Part shown: piece by piece, positions 8,165-18,249 of the stretch
Position numbering within the stretch: position 1 is the first letter of the stretch
How the letters are laid out: each line of letters begins with the position of its first letter
Position numbers and translations under genes: made by a program
The notes under the pieces: generated by a model
Database searches by the model: none
What the model was told of the DNA's origin: nothing
What the model saw: only the letters and a program-made list of their open reading frames with translations
From: Clostridiales bacterium
GTDB taxonomy: Bacteria > Bacillota > Clostridia > Christensenellales > CAG-138
Assembly: GCA_024698505.1 (NCBI GenBank)
Contig: JAILRE010000018.1
Span: 21,534 to 85,533 of the forward strand
Length of the DNA: 64,000 nucleotides
Direction of reading: 5' to 3'

Positions 8165-8410
8165 AGATGTAAAGGCTGTGAAGCGGAAAAGTAGTGATCG
8201 AGCCGTTTATTAAAGAGAGCCGCCGTTCGGTGCAAGGCGGCAAGGCAGATCCCGAAGCTCGCCGCAGAGCCCCCTTGCCGAACGGGAAACCCATTAAGCG
8301 GGGCGTAGTCGGGCGTTAACCGAATTCGAGCGGGCATTCTTGCCAACCGGAGTGGTACCGCGGAGTCTATCGTGCTTCGTCTCCTTTTGAGAGACGGAGT
8401 TTATTTTATT
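8165..8410 (+). promoter_or_regulatory. T-box riboswitch leader of leuS (leucine-specific)
   Basis: The untranslated leader carries the hallmark T-box sequence 'GTGGTACCGCG' (8352-8362), whose TGGT would pair with the ACCA end of uncharged tRNA. Stem I elements include the AGAGAGCC and GGTGCAAGGCGG stretches (8214-8240). A candidate specifier is CTC, a leucine codon, at about 8258-8260 in 'CCGAAGCTCGCC'. The leader ends in an intrinsic terminator. Mechanism by family knowledge: uncharged tRNA-Leu stabilises the antiterminator and switches leuS on. The specifier assignment comes from context and was not obtained by folding. Confidence 0.92.
8375..8409 (+). terminator. Regulatory terminator of the leuS T-box
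   Basis: CTTCGTCTC, loop CTTTTGA, GAGACGGAG followed by TTTATTTTATT. It directly follows the antiterminator sequence and is the termination alternative of the T-box switch. Confidence 0.85.
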
Positions 8411-8433
8411 GCAAAAACATCAAGGAGAAAAAT

Positions 8434-10842
8434 ATGGCTGCAGAAAGATACGACCATATCGCCATTGAAAAGAAATGGCAGGACAGATGGAATAAGGCTA
8501 AATGCTTTGAGGCGAAGGACGATTACACCCTGCCCAAGTATTACGCGCTTATAGAGTTCCCGTTTCCGAGCGGCGCGGGGCTTCACGTCGGGCATCCCCG
8601 CCCCTATACCGCGCTTGACGTTATCGCGCGAAAGAAGAGGCTCGAAGGCTACAACGTGCTCTTCCCGATAGGCTATGACAGCTTCGGCCTTCCCACGGAG
8701 AACTACGCCATCAAGACGGGCGAGCACCCCATGAAGGTGACGGAGCGCAATATCTCCGTATTCCACCGCCAGCTCCAGATGCTCGGAATGAGCTTCGATT
8801 GGAGCCGCGAGCTTTATACCTCCGATCCCAATTACTATAAGTGGACGCAGTGGATATTCCTTAAGCTGTTCGAAAAAGGCCTTGCTTATAAAGCGGAGCT
8901 TCCGATCAATTTCTGCACCTCGTGCAAGGTCGGCCTCGCGAACGAGGAAGTCGTTGACGGCACCTGCGAGCGCTGCGGCGCGCCGGTTATCCGCATGGTA
9001 AGAAGCCAGTGGATGCTGAAGATCACCGCCTATGCCGACAGGCTGATCGACGATCTTGATAAGGTCGATTTCTCCGAGCGCATCAAGACCACTCAGCGCA
9101 ACTGGATAGGGCGAAGCACCGGCGCCGAGGTCACCTTCAGGATCGAAGGTTACCCCGAGGGGCTCAGGATCTACACCACGAGGCCCGATACCATGTTCGG
9201 CGCAACGTACATGGTAATAGCTCCCGAGCATCCGCTCGTTGACGTGCTCAAGGACAGGATCGAGAACATGGACGAGGTGCTCGCTTACCGCGAACAGGCC
9301 GCGCATAAGAGCGATTTTGAGCGCAGCGAGCTTGCCAAGGATAAGACCGGCGTTCCTCTTAAGGGCGTTTACGCCATCAATCCCTGCACCGAAAAGCCCA
9401 TCCCCGTTTGGATCTCCGATTACGTCCTCATGGGTTACGGCACGGGCGCTATAATGGCGGTTCCCGGCCATGATACGAGGGACTGGGAGTTTGCCAAAAA
9501 GTTCGGTCTGCCCATTATCGAGGTCGTCGCCGGAGGCGATATCGAGAAGGAGGCCTTTACAGACTGCGAGACGGGCGTTCTCGTCAATTCGGGCTTCCTT
9601 AACGGTATGCAGGTCGAAGAGGCAAAGAAGGCCATCACCGCCTATCTCGAGGAGAAGGGCATTGGCCAAAAGAAGACGAATTTCAAGCTCCGCGATTGGC
9701 TGTTCTCCCGCCAGAGGTACTGGGGCGAGCCCATACCCCTCGTTTACTGCGAGCACTGCGGCTGGGTGCCCATCCCCGAGGATCAGCTTCCGCTGACTCT
9801 TCCGGACATCGATAACTATAAGCCCGCCGAGGACGGCTCCTCCGCGCTTGCCAGGGCGACCGATTGGATCCACACCACCTGCCCGAAGTGCGGCGCACCT
9901 GCCGAGCGAGAGATCGATACAATGCCCAACTGGGCAGGTTCCAGCTGGTATTTCCTCAGGTACTGCGATCCCAATAACGATAACTGCCTTGCAAGCAAGG
10001 AAGCGCTGGATTACTGGATGCCCGTCGACTGGTATAACGGCGGTATGGAGCATACCACGCTGCATCTGCTTTATTCGAGGTTCTGGCATAAGTTCCTCTA
10101 CGATATCGGCGTCGTGAGCTGTCCCGAGCCCTATATGAAGCGCACGAGCCACGGAATGATACTTGCAGAGGACGGCCGCAAGATGTCCAAGAGCTTCGGC
10201 AACGTCATTAATCCCGACGATCTGTGCGAATCGCTCGGCGCGGATACCGTCCGCCTTTACGAGATGTTTATCGGCGCTTTCGAGCAGACCATCCCCTGGA
10301 GCACAACGGGCGTTATGGGCTGCCGCAGGTTCCTTGACCGCGTATGGCGTATGCTCGATATGGTGAAGGGGGAGGGCGAGCGCCCCGAAATGCGCTGTTC
10401 GCTCCACACCTGCATAAAGAAGGTCACCGAGGATACCGAACGCATGAAGTTCAATACGGCCATAGCTGGCATGATGAGCTTCGTCAACGACGTCTACGCC
10501 AACGGCAGCATTACCAGGGACGAGATGAGGACGCTCCTCATACTGCTCGATCCGTTCGCTCCTCATATTGCGGAAGAGATGAACGAGCTCCTCGGCTTTG
10601 AACCCATCTACGAGGCTTCCTGGCCCAAGTGGGATGAATCCGCTCTCGTCAAGAACGAGAGGGAGCTCGGCATTCAGGTCAACGGCAAGCTCCGCGCGAG
10701 GATGAACGTTCCCGCCGAGATCTCCGAGGATGAGCTTCGCGAGCTCGTTCTTTCGAACGAAGAGCTGGCTCAGTGGCTTGCGGGAAAGACCGTTCGCAAG
10801 TTCATTGCAATAAGGAACATCGTTAACGTAGTAGTTGGATAA
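8434..10842 (+). CDS. leuS: Leucyl-tRNA synthetase
   Basis: This class I synthetase of 802 residues charges tRNA-Leu. The HIGH signature reads HVGH at 51-54 ('SGAGLHVGHPRPYTA') and the KMSKS loop reads 'KMSKSFGN' at about residue 584. The CP1 editing domain sits between them ('TTRPDTMFGATY', 'GYGTGAIMAVPGHDTRD'). Zinc-type cysteine pairs appear ('CTSCKVGLANEEV', 'CERCGAP', and 'CPKCGAPAEREIDT'). A ribosome-binding site (AAGGAGA) lies upstream of the ATG. Regulation is by the T-box leader. The length matches bacterial LeuRS. Confidence 0.98.
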   Translation: MAAERYDHIAIEKKWQDRWNKAKCFEAKDDYTLPKYYALIEFPFPSGAGLHVGHPRPYTALDVIARKKRLEGYNVLFPIGYDSFGLPTENYAIKTGEHPMKVTERNISVFHRQLQMLGMSFDWSRELYTSDPNYYKWTQWIFLKLFEKGLAYKAELPINFCTSCKVGLANEEVVDGTCERCGAPVIRMVRSQWMLKITAYADRLIDDLDKVDFSERIKTTQRNWIGRSTGAEVTFRIEGYPEGLRIYTTRPDTMFGATYMVIAPEHPLVDVLKDRIENMDEVLAYREQAAHKSDFERSELAKDKTGVPLKGVYAINPCTEKPIPVWISDYVLMGYGTGAIMAVPGHDTRDWEFAKKFGLPIIEVVAGGDIEKEAFTDCETGVLVNSGFLNGMQVEEAKKAITAYLEEKGIGQKKTNFKLRDWLFSRQRYWGEPIPLVYCEHCGWVPIPEDQLPLTLPDIDNYKPAEDGSSALARATDWIHTTCPKCGAPAEREIDTMPNWAGSSWYFLRYCDPNNDNCLASKEALDYWMPVDWYNGGMEHTTLHLLYSRFWHKFLYDIGVVSCPEPYMKRTSHGMILAEDGRKMSKSFGNVINPDDLCESLGADTVRLYEMFIGAFEQTIPWSTTGVMGCRRFLDRVWRMLDMVKGEGERPEMRCSLHTCIKKVTEDTERMKFNTAIAGMMSFVNDVYANGSITRDEMRTLLILLDPFAPHIAEEMNELLGFEPIYEASWPKWDESALVKNERELGIQVNGKLRARMNVPAEISEDELRELVLSNEELAQWLAGKTVRKFIAIRNIVNVVVG

Positions 10843-10851
10843 TGAACAAGC

Positions 10852-10875
10852 GGGGCGCGTGATCCCATGCGCCCC
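10852..10875 (+). other. GC-rich hairpin just after leuS
   Basis: GGGGCGC and GCGCCCC flank a 10-base loop, starting 9 bases after the leuS stop. No real T run follows, so it is a weak terminator or an mRNA-end hairpin. The ATG at 10867 of the next ORF lies inside it. Confidence 0.5.
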
Positions 10876-11550
10876 CTTATATCTGTTATGGCAGGCAGGA
10901 CAAAGGCTGAAAAATCGAGGATAGAGAAGAGGATGAGGGCCGAAAGGACGGTGATACCCATCGTCTGTGTTTTGGCTGTCGCCGCTTTTATAGTTATAGC
11001 TGCCGTTTTCGGCAAAACCGGCTCAGGGACCTTAGCCAAGACAACTCCGGAGCCTACTGCCGAACCCACCGAGTACCCCTTCATCACAATCGTCGGCAGA
11101 ATGGCCGAAGAGCTTGAAGGAGAAAAAGTGATCGGCGAAGACTATGCGGATTTCAGCTTTCGCAGTCCGGTCGACGGTTCATCCGTCACCGCGCACGTTT
11201 ATCTCAAATCGGGCCTTGCCTGTATAAAGACAGTCAGGACGCTTGAAAAGAAATCCGATGAAGCCGTCGATCCCGACGATCCGTTCGGCGACGTCTACGC
11301 CGATGAGAGCGAGAAGCCGGGGGAGAGCGACGATCTTGAAAACGATATCGCTTCCGAGTTAGTCAGGATCGTCTCTTTCGTGTATTCTCCCGCCGACGGC
11401 GAGAAGGCTTTGCATGACGTCAAAGACGCCCTCGTAAAGATAAGAGCGGGAGAGCTCCAAAAGACGGATATCGTTTTCGGAGCTTATATCATGAGCTTTG
11501 ATTATTCAGAGGCCGACAAGCTTCTCACCGTCATCTGCGAGCCTTCCTAA
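10867..11550 (+). CDS. Membrane-anchored protein of unknown function
   Basis: I do not recognise this family. The 227-residue ORF has a basic N-terminus ('KSRIEKRMRAER'), one strong transmembrane segment ('VIPIVCVLAVAAFIVIAAVF', about 30-49), a proline/threonine-rich linker ('TPEPTAEPTEYP'), and then a soluble, acidic domain presumably outside the cell. The C-terminal half is strongly acidic ('DESEKPGESDDLEND'). The start is uncertain: the ATG at 10867 lies in a hairpin and the next ATG at 10888 also lacks a good Shine-Dalgarno. It follows leuS by 24 bases and could be read through from it. Codon use matches the neighbours, so I believe it is a real gene. Confidence 0.7.
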   Translation: MRPLISVMAGRTKAEKSRIEKRMRAERTVIPIVCVLAVAAFIVIAAVFGKTGSGTLAKTTPEPTAEPTEYPFITIVGRMAEELEGEKVIGEDYADFSFRSPVDGSSVTAHVYLKSGLACIKTVRTLEKKSDEAVDPDDPFGDVYADESEKPGESDDLENDIASELVRIVSFVYSPADGEKALHDVKDALVKIRAGELQKTDIVFGAYIMSFDYSEADKLLTVICEPS

Positions 11551-11576
11551 TCCATCTAATATATCAGATTAAATAC

Positions 11577-11605
11577 TTTACTTATTTCCCGGAATTATGT
11601 ATAAT
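11577..11605 (+). promoter_or_regulatory. Probable promoter of the ECF S-component gene
   Basis: TTTACT, 17 bases, TATAAT (11600-11605). The start site would be about 30 bases before the ATG, leaving no room for a riboswitch. Confidence 0.6.
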
Positions 11606-11646
11606 CAAACTGCTTGAAAAAACAATCTCCAACGGAGGATCAAAAA

Positions 11647-12255
11647 ATGAGCATCGGTAACAGTAAAAGGTTTGATACCCGTAAACTCGTCGGCATCGCA
11701 CTCCTTACGGCGATCGTCGTCGTTCTGCAGCTTCTAGGAAGCTTTATCCGTTTCGGTACTTTCTCTATTTCCCTCGTTCTCATGCCCATCGTCGTCGGCG
11801 CCGCTCTCTTCGGAGTATGGGCCGGCGCTTGGCTCGGTTTTGTATTCGCGGTAGTCGTCCTGCTTCAGCCCGATACCGCGTTCTTCCTGGGGATCAATCC
11901 CGCGGGTACGGTTATCACCGTCATACTCAAGGGCGTTCTCTGCGGCGCGTGCGCGGGTCTCGTTTACAAATTCCTTGCGGAGAAGATCAATACCGTTGCC
12001 GGCGTTATCGCGGCGGCTGCGGTTGCTCCCATAGTCAACACGGGAATATTCCTTATCGGATGCAGGCTCTTCTTCTGGGACACCATTAAGGAAATGGCCG
12101 CCGGCACCAAGTACGCGGATAACGTTGGCCTTTACCTTATCGTGTTCTTCGTAGGCCTCAATTTCGTATTCGAGCTCGTTGTGAACCTCATTCTCTGCCC
12201 CGCGATAGTTTATCTTATCCGCATAGGCGAGAAGAGCATAGCCAGGAAAAAATAA
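11647..12255 (+). CDS. ECF transporter S component (substrate unknown)
   Basis: This 202-residue membrane protein has about five to six hydrophobic helices. The 'FSISLVLMPIVVGAALFG' and 'WAGAWLGFVFAVVVLL' stretches resemble vitamin- or cofactor-binding S components of energy-coupling factor importers. The S component binds the substrate and toggles in the membrane with the shared EcfA/A'/T module, which is not encoded in this window, so this is a solitary group II type. I chose the ATG at 11647 because GGAGG lies 8 bases upstream; the ORF track's earlier start has no such site. A promoter precedes it and a terminator follows, so it is transcribed alone. The substrate cannot be assigned from the visible sequence. 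Confidence 0.8.
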   Translation: MSIGNSKRFDTRKLVGIALLTAIVVVLQLLGSFIRFGTFSISLVLMPIVVGAALFGVWAGAWLGFVFAVVVLLQPDTAFFLGINPAGTVITVILKGVLCGACAGLVYKFLAEKINTVAGVIAAAAVAPIVNTGIFLIGCRLFFWDTIKEMAAGTKYADNVGLYLIVFFVGLNFVFELVVNLILCPAIVYLIRIGEKSIARKK

Positions 12256-12267
12256 TCTTTATACCGA

Positions 12268-12296
12268 AAGGGCCGATCGTCAGATCGGCCTTTTTC
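12268..12296 (+). terminator. Terminator after the ECF S-component gene
   Basis: GGCCGATC, loop GTCA, GATCGGCC, followed by TTTTTC. It also sits at the 3' end of the convergent small minus-strand gene. Confidence 0.88.
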
Positions 12297-12476
12297 TTAT
12301 GCCGCTCCAAGATAGGTCAGTATGCTTCCGAACGACAGCATTATCTGTACCGCGAACAGGACGTAACAAATTGTCTTCTTCGACGCGTCTTCTTTTTTAG
12401 AATAATATCGCGCTCCCCAAAGAGGAACGAGCGGGATAAGCGCGGCGTATATCACGAATAGGATCTTTATGAGCAT
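12297..12476 (-). CDS. Small two-helix membrane protein, hypothetical
   Basis: The 59-residue product starts 'MLIKILFVIYAALIPLVPLW' and ends with a second hydrophobic stretch ('ICYVLFAVQIMLSFGSILTYLG'), with a charged loop ('YYSKKEDASKK') between them. I use the ATG at 12476, six bases after GAGGTG. An ATG two codons earlier abuts the Shine-Dalgarno, and the ORF track start at 12524 has no site. Function is unknown. It is convergent with the ECF gene and divergent from uvrB. Confidence 0.6.
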   Translation of the reverse strand: MLIKILFVIYAALIPLVPLWGARYYSKKEDASKKTICYVLFAVQIMLSFGSILTYLGAA

Positions 12477-12494
12477 ATTCATCACCTCGGTCGT

Positions 12495-12524
12495 ATGATA
12501 CCATTCGACACGATACGGCTTCAA
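12495..12524 (-). promoter_or_regulatory. Weak promoter candidate for the small membrane protein
   Basis: On the minus strand TTGAAG (12519-12524), 18 bases, TATCAT (12495-12500). The leader would be very short. Confidence 0.3.
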
Positions 12525-12543
12525 TCGTGGCTTTATGACAGAA

Positions 12544-12603
12544 TTGACAAATTAATGAATTCGGAAAATAAGACTATGAAATACGCCTCTTTGGTGATAT
12601 AAT
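12544..12603 (+). promoter_or_regulatory. uvrB promoter region (two candidates)
   Basis: Either TTGACA (12544-12549) with AATAAG 17 bases later, or the TATAAT at 12598-12603 with a poor -35. I see no CGAAC-N4-GTTCG LexA box here, so SOS control of uvrBA is not evident. Confidence 0.35.
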
Positions 12604-12634
12604 TCAAAGTGAGAATTTATAGGAGTATTATCGG

Positions 12635-14659
12635 ATGAACGTATTCAAGGCGGTTTCGCCTTTCGAGCCGACGGGCGATCAGCCGCAGGCGATAGACAAG
12701 CTTGCAGAGGGCGTCATGCGCGGAGACAGGCTCCAGGTCCTGCTCGGCGTGACCGGCTCGGGAAAGACCTTTACGATGGCGAAAGTCATTGAAAAGGTGC
12801 AGAAACCCACGCTCGTCATCGCGCATAACAAAACGCTTGCGGCCCAGCTTTGTTCGGAGCTTAAGGAGTTCTTCCCGGACAGCGCTGTGGAGTATTTCGT
12901 GAGCTATTATGATTACTATCAGCCGGAAGCGTATATCGCTTCATCCGATACCTATATCGAGAAGGTTTCATCCGTCAATGAGGAGATAGACAGGCTGCGT
13001 CACAGCGCGACCTGCGCGCTGTACGAGCGGAAGGACGTCATAATAGTCGCATCCGTTTCCTGCATTTACGCGCTCGGCAGCCCCGAGGAATACTCCAGGA
13101 TGAGCATTTCGCTCAGGATCGGCATGGAGATAGAGCGCGACGCTATTCTGAGAAAGCTCGTTGAAATGCAGTATCAAAGAAACGAGCTCGATTTCTCGCG
13201 CGGAACGTTCAGGGTAAAGGGCGACGTCATCGAGGTATTTCCGATGAGCGAGAATGAAAAGGCCTACCGTATAGAAATGTTCGGCGATGAGATCGAGAAC
13301 ATTTCCGAGATCACTGTCGTTACGGGCCAGCCTATCAGGTCGCTCGCGCATATAGTGATTTTCCCCGCGACGCATTACGCCGCCGATCAGGAGAAGACCG
13401 AAGAGGCGCTTGAACAGATCAAGCATGACATGATCGAACGCGTAAAGGAATTCAAAGCGCAGAACAAGCTTATTGAGGCGCAGCGCATTGAACAGCGTAC
13501 GACCTTCGATATGGAAATGATGCGCGAGATCGGCTACTGCCAGGGCATTGAGAATTATTCCCGTTATTTCGACGGACGAAAGCCGGGCGAGCCGCCGTTC
13601 ACACTGATGGATTATTTCCCGAAAGGATTCCTGACGATAATAGACGAATCCCACGTTACGCTTCCGCAGCTTCGCGCCATGTACCGCGGTGATCTTTCAA
13701 GGAAGACGGAGCTCGTGGAATACGGCTTCAGGATCCCCAGCGCGTACGATAACAGGCCCTTGACTTTCGACGAGTTCGAGCAGCGAGTCGATCAGTTGAT
13801 CTGCGTCAGCGCAACGCCCGGCGATTACGAGCTTGAAAAGGCAACTCAGGTCGCAGAACAGATAATAAGGCCCACCGGACTCGTCGATCCCGAGATCGAC
13901 GTAAGGCCCGTTACGGGGCAGGTGGACGATCTTCTGGGCGAGATAAGGCTCACGGCCGAAAAAGGCTACAGAACGCTCGTAACGACGCTCACGAAGCGTA
14001 TGGCCGAGATGCTGACGGAATATCTCGACGGAATGGGCGTAAGAGTCAGATACATGCATTCCGATATCGAGACCATCGAGAGGATGGAGATAATAAGGGA
14101 TCTCAGGCTCGGCGAATTCGACGTGCTCGTCGGCATCAACCTTTTGAGGGAGGGCCTGGATCTTCCCGAGGTCGGGCTCGTCGCCATACTCGACGCCGAT
14201 AAGGAGGGCTTCCTCAGGTCTACCACTTCGCTCGTTCAGACTGTGGGACGCGCGGCAAGGAACGTCGACGGCAGAGTCATCATGTACGCCGATACAATTA
14301 CCGACTCCATGCAGCGCGCTATCGACGAGACCAACCGCCGCAGAGAGATCCAGCTTCGGTATAATAAGGAGCATAACATAACTCCCAAGAGCATTAAGAA
14401 AGCCGTCCATGACGTTATCGAGATAAGCTCCAAGGCAAAAGCAAGCAAGGACGGAATGACGGACGCCGAACGCATGGAGCGCATCAGGATAATCACCGAA
14501 CAGATGCGTCAGGCGGCTATGGAGCTTGAATTCGAGGAAGCCGCGAAGCTGAGGGACGAACTGTTCAGGCTCCAGGGCAAGGAGCCGGATGAAGCTCCCA
14601 AAGCCTTGCCGGGTACTCCCGGAAGCCGCAGGAAGGCCAGACAAAGGACCAGAAAATGA
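12635..14659 (+). CDS. uvrB: Excinuclease ABC subunit B
   Basis: UvrB is the damage-verifying helicase-like core of nucleotide excision repair; it receives DNA from UvrA and recruits UvrC. The 674-residue protein shows Walker A 'GVTGSGKT' (about 39-46), the beta-hairpin region '[19 protein letters not shown]', the DESH box ('[12 protein letters not shown]'), helicase motifs V and VI ('[14 protein letters not shown]', 'QTVGRAARN') and a C-terminal UVR domain for UvrC binding ('[15 protein letters not shown]'). AGGAG precedes the ATG. It overlaps uvrA by 4 bases, the normal uvrBA arrangement. uvrC is not in the window. Confidence 0.98.
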   Translation: MNVFKAVSPFEPTGDQPQAIDKLAEGVMRGDRLQVLLGVTGSGKTFTMAKVIEKVQKPTLVIAHNKTLAAQLCSELKEFFPDSAVEYFVSYYDYYQPEAYIASSDTYIEKVSSVNEEIDRLRHSATCALYERKDVIIVASVSCIYALGSPEEYSRMSISLRIGMEIERDAILRKLVEMQYQRNELDFSRGTFRVKGDVIEVFPMSENEKAYRIEMFGDEIENISEITVVTGQPIRSLAHIVIFPATHYAADQEKTEEALEQIKHDMIERVKEFKAQNKLIEAQRIEQRTTFDMEMMREIGYCQGIENYSRYFDGRKPGEPPFTLMDYFPKGFLTIIDESHVTLPQLRAMYRGDLSRKTELVEYGFRIPSAYDNRPLTFDEFEQRVDQLICVSATPGDYELEKATQVAEQIIRPTGLVDPEIDVRPVTGQVDDLLGEIRLTAEKGYRTLVTTLTKRMAEMLTEYLDGMGVRVRYMHSDIETIERMEIIRDLRLGEFDVLVGINLLREGLDLPEVGLVAILDADKEGFLRSTTSLVQTVGRAARNVDGRVIMYADTITDSMQRAIDETNRRREIQLRYNKEHNITPKSIKKAVHDVIEISSKAKASKDGMTDAERMERIRIITEQMRQAAMELEFEEAAKLRDELFRLQGKEPDEAPKALPGTPGSRRKARQRTRK

Positions 14660-17481
14660 AGGACAGCATCTATATTCAGGGGGCGAGGGAGAACAACCTT
14701 AAAAACGTTTCCCTCGAGCTTCCCAGGAACAAGTTCATAGTATTCACAGGCGTTTCGGGCTCGGGCAAATCCTCGCTCGCTTTCGATACGATTTATGCGG
14801 AGGGGCAGAGGAGATACGTTGAATCCCTCTCGGCCTACGCAAGGCAGTTCCTCGGACAGATGGACAAACCCGACGTCGATCATATCGAGGGGCTTTCTCC
14901 CGCAATATCCATTGACCAGAAGAGCACCTCGAACAACCCCAGATCCACAGTCGGCACGGTCACCGAGATAAACGATTATCTTCGTCTGCTTTACGCAAGG
15001 ATCGGTCACCCGCATTGCCCCCAATGCGGAAAGCCGATAGAGAAGCAGAGCATCGACCAGGTAGTCGACCGCGTAATGGGATTCGACGAGGGCACTAAGA
15101 TACTCGTAATAGCTCCCGTTGTAAGGGCGCGAAAGGGCGAGCATAAGAGCGTTTTCGAACGCATACGCAAGGAGGGCTACGTCCGCGTCAAGGTCGACGG
15201 AACGGTCTACGACGTCAACGAAGTTCCCGATCTCGATAAGAAAAAGAAGCACACCATCGACGCGGTAGTCGACAGGCTCGTTATCAGAAAAGGGATCGAA
15301 TCGAGGCTCAGCGATTCTTTGGAGACCGCTTTCAGCTTCGGCGAGGGGTTGGCAAAAGTCGTTAAAACCGACGGAGAGGAGTATCTTTTCTCTCAGAATT
15401 ACGCTTGCCCCGATTGCGGCATCAGCATAGAAGAGCTTACGCCGAGGATGTTCTCGTTCAACAGTCCGTTCGGCGCTTGCCCCGAGTGCACGGGCCTCGG
15501 CTTTATGCTTACGATGGATGAACAGCTCGTCGTTCCCGATACCAAGCTTTCGCTCAACGAAGGAGCGATCTCCGTTTCCGGCTGGCAGAGCAATTCGAAA
15601 AACACCATCGCCAATATGTATTTCACCGCCATAGAGAAGGAATACGGCTTTGACGGCGATACTCCCTGGGAGAAGATCCCCGAGGCGGGCCAAAAGGCCA
15701 TCCTCTACGGAACGGGCGAAAAGCGTCTGCACGTCGAGTACCAGAAGGAATACGGCAACGGTACGTTCGACACTCCTTTTGAGGGCGTCATCCCAAACCT
15801 GCAGAGGCGTTACCGCGAGACGCAGTCCGATTGGTCCAAGCAGGAGCTTGAAGCCTATATGCGAAATACGCCCTGTCCCGCGTGCGGCGGAAAGAGGCTG
15901 AAGCCCGAATCCCTTGCAGTGACCGTCGGCGGGAAGTCTATCGCAGAAGTATCCGATATGTCCGTCGGCAAGGCGCTTGCATTCATTAAGGATCTGAAGC
16001 TCACAAAATCCGAAGGGATAATCGCCGCGCAGATAGTTAAGGAGCTGAACGCAAGGCTCGGATTCCTCATAAACGTAGGTCTTGATTATCTGACCCTTTC
16101 AAGGGCGTCATCTTCGCTTTCCGGCGGCGAGGCACAGAGGATAAGGCTCGCCACGCAGATAGGTTCCGGCCTTGTAGGAGTCCTCTACATACTTGACGAG
16201 CCGAGCATAGGTCTCCATCAAAGGGACAACCGAAAGCTGCTCGACGCGCTCTGCGGACTCAGGGATCTGGGCAATACGCTCATCGTCGTAGAGCATGACG
16301 AGGAGACCATAAGGACGGCGGACCATATCGTCGATATCGGCATTGGCGCGGGCGAACACGGCGGAAACGTCATCGCGCAGGGCAGCCTTGAAGAGATAAT
16401 GGCCGTTCCCGAATCCGTCACGGGGCAGTTCCTGACCGGGAAAAGGGTAATAAAGGTCCCCGAAAAACGCCGCAAATGCAGCGGGAATTGGCTCTCCGTG
16501 CGCGGGGCAAGGGTCAACAACCTCAAGAACATCGACGTTGACGTTCCGCTCGGCGTATTCACGTGCGTAACGGGCGTATCGGGCTCCGGTAAATCGAGCC
16601 TCGTAAACGAAATAATAAAGAAATCGCTGCTTCACGATCTTAACCGCGCAAGGATAAGACCGGGCGACCATGACAGCATCGAAGGCGCAGAGCATCTAGA
16701 TAAGATAATCGATATTGATCAATCGCCCATCGGCAGGACGCCGAGGAGCAATCCCGCGACCTATACCGGAGTATTCGATCTTATAAGGGACGTTTTCGCA
16801 CAGACTCCCGACGCGAAGCTTCGCGGCTTCAATTCGGGAAGGTTCAGCTTCAACGTCAAGGGAGGTCGCTGCGAAGCCTGCTCCGGCGACGGTATCCTGA
16901 AGATAGAGATGCATTTCCTTTCGGACGTTTACGTTCCCTGCGAGGTTTGCAAGGGAAAACGTTACAACAGGGAAACGCTTGAAGTCCGATACAAGGGTAA
17001 GACCATAGCAGACGTGCTCGATATGACCGCCGAGGAGGCATACCGTTTCTTTAAGCCCCTGCCGAAGATCGCAAGGAAGCTCGAGACGCTTTGCGACGTC
17101 GGTCTGGGCTACATCAAGCTCGGTCAGCCCTCGACCACGCTGTCGGGCGGCGAGGCGCAGAGGGTGAAGCTTGCCACGGAGCTTGCGAGAAAGAACACCG
17201 GAAGGACTCTTTACGTCCTTGACGAGCCTACGACGGGGCTTCACGTAGCCGACGTCGAGCGTCTGCTGGAGATCCTGCAAAGGCTCTGCGACGGAGGCAG
17301 CACGGTTCTTGTTATAGAACACAACCTTGACGTAATAAAGACCGCTGATTACATAATCGATCTCGGCCCAGAGGGCGGCGACGCCGGAGGCACGGTAATT
17401 GCCTGCGGAACGCCCGAAGAGGTGGCTGAGTGCAAAGAAAGCTATACAGGGCATTTTCTTAAGGAAATACTGAAAAAATAA
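14656..17481 (+). CDS. uvrA: Excinuclease ABC subunit A
   Basis: UvrA is the DNA-damage sensor of nucleotide excision repair, an ABC-type ATPase dimer. The 941-residue protein contains two ATPase modules. The first has Walker A '[20 protein letters not shown]' and the second '[19 protein letters not shown]'. Both signature motifs are present ('[12 protein letters not shown]' and '[12 protein letters not shown]'). The zinc fingers are visible ('CPQCGKPIE', '[10 protein letters not shown]' with 'CPECTGLG', and '[14 protein letters not shown]' with 'CEVCKGKRY'). It is translationally coupled to uvrB through an ATGA overlap. The length is typical of the family. Confidence 0.98.
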   Translation: MKDSIYIQGARENNLKNVSLELPRNKFIVFTGVSGSGKSSLAFDTIYAEGQRRYVESLSAYARQFLGQMDKPDVDHIEGLSPAISIDQKSTSNNPRSTVGTVTEINDYLRLLYARIGHPHCPQCGKPIEKQSIDQVVDRVMGFDEGTKILVIAPVVRARKGEHKSVFERIRKEGYVRVKVDGTVYDVNEVPDLDKKKKHTIDAVVDRLVIRKGIESRLSDSLETAFSFGEGLAKVVKTDGEEYLFSQNYACPDCGISIEELTPRMFSFNSPFGACPECTGLGFMLTMDEQLVVPDTKLSLNEGAISVSGWQSNSKNTIANMYFTAIEKEYGFDGDTPWEKIPEAGQKAILYGTGEKRLHVEYQKEYGNGTFDTPFEGVIPNLQRRYRETQSDWSKQELEAYMRNTPCPACGGKRLKPESLAVTVGGKSIAEVSDMSVGKALAFIKDLKLTKSEGIIAAQIVKELNARLGFLINVGLDYLTLSRASSSLSGGEAQRIRLATQIGSGLVGVLYILDEPSIGLHQRDNRKLLDALCGLRDLGNTLIVVEHDEETIRTADHIVDIGIGAGEHGGNVIAQGSLEEIMAVPESVTGQFLTGKRVIKVPEKRRKCSGNWLSVRGARVNNLKNIDVDVPLGVFTCVTGVSGSGKSSLVNEIIKKSLLHDLNRARIRPGDHDSIEGAEHLDKIIDIDQSPIGRTPRSNPATYTGVFDLIRDVFAQTPDAKLRGFNSGRFSFNVKGGRCEACSGDGILKIEMHFLSDVYVPCEVCKGKRYNRETLEVRYKGKTIADVLDMTAEEAYRFFKPLPKIARKLETLCDVGLGYIKLGQPSTTLSGGEAQRVKLATELARKNTGRTLYVLDEPTTGLHVADVERLLEILQRLCDGGSTVLVIEHNLDVIKTADYIIDLGPEGGDAGGTVIACGTPEEVAECKESYTGHFLKEILKK

Positions 17482-17505
17482 CGAAAGGACAGGGGAGAGG
17501 CAACA

Positions 17506-18249
17506 GTGGATTCTACGATGGGAAAATGGTATGAGGCCGCGAAAAAGAGGGTCTCGGTCCGTAAGTATTCGGATGGCGCGAGCAGGGATGAGATACTTGA
17601 GCTCAAGGACGTAGCCAATTATCTGAGCACGGATGAAGTCAGGATAGTCGTCGGGAAAAAAGACGGTATCTTTAACGCGCTTATAGGTAAAACAATATCC
17701 GGCACCGATACCTTCGCCGCTGTTATCAGCCGCGAGGGCGACAACGATTACATGGTCGGTTCCGTCGGCGAGGCTTTCGTGCTCGAATGCACGGCTATGG
17801 GATACGGCACGTGCTGGCTCGGGCTTTCCTACAATAAAGCGCTTGCAAACTCCTTTATAAGGCTTGACGACGACGAAAAGATCCGCTGTCTGATATCCGT
17901 GGGGCATTACGTTATCGAGCCCGCTCACAAGAGGACTCGCAAAACAATATATAATCTTACGGGCCTTGAGGATCACGCTTTTAGGCAGCTTCCGGATTGG
18001 CAGAAATGCGCTATCGAGTGCGGCAGGCTTGCTCCGTCCGCAAGGAACGCCCAGCCCTGGGAATTCGACGTTTTGAACGATTCCCTGCAGGTGGCCTGTG
18101 TTTCGAAAAATTTCGGATACGGCGGCATCGACTGCGGTATCGCCATGCTGCATCTTGAGATCGGCGCGGCGCATTGCGGCGTCTACGGAGACTGGCAGAT
18201 CGAAGACAGATTGCCGTTGTTTACCGTGAATTACAGATCCGAGTCATGA
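17506..18249 (+). CDS. Nitroreductase-fold protein, TM1586-like
   Basis: This 247-residue flavoprotein-fold protein has an unusual motif order. The N-terminal 'KRVSVRKYSDGA' and central 'GEAFVLECTAMGYGTCWLG' are typical nitroreductase elements, but the 'RLAPSARNAQPWEF' segment that normally lies near residue 40 sits at about 182-191. That arrangement fits the TM1586 (putative TM nitroreductase) family, where two half-domains in one chain replace a homodimer. FMN binding is expected; the substrate is unknown. A GTG start at 17506 follows GGGGAG. It overlaps rnhA by 4 bases and follows uvrA by 24, so the four genes may form one transcript. Confidence 0.8.
   Translation: MDSTMGKWYEAAKKRVSVRKYSDGASRDEILELKDVANYLSTDEVRIVVGKKDGIFNALIGKTISGTDTFAAVISREGDNDYMVGSVGEAFVLECTAMGYGTCWLGLSYNKALANSFIRLDDDEKIRCLISVGHYVIEPAHKRTRKTIYNLTGLEDHAFRQLPDWQKCAIECGRLAPSARNAQPWEFDVLNDSLQVACVSKNFGYGGIDCGIAMLHLEIGAAHCGVYGDWQIEDRLPLFTVNYRSES

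Noticed and set aside
8401-10566. 721-residue minus-strand ORF across leuS
   Set aside because: It is antisense to a clear leucyl-tRNA synthetase, has no family features or ribosome-binding site, and arises from the codon bias of the real gene.
12541-12634. LexA (SOS) box upstream of uvrB
   Set aside because: I looked for CGAAC-N4-GTTCG and close variants and found none in the intergenic region.
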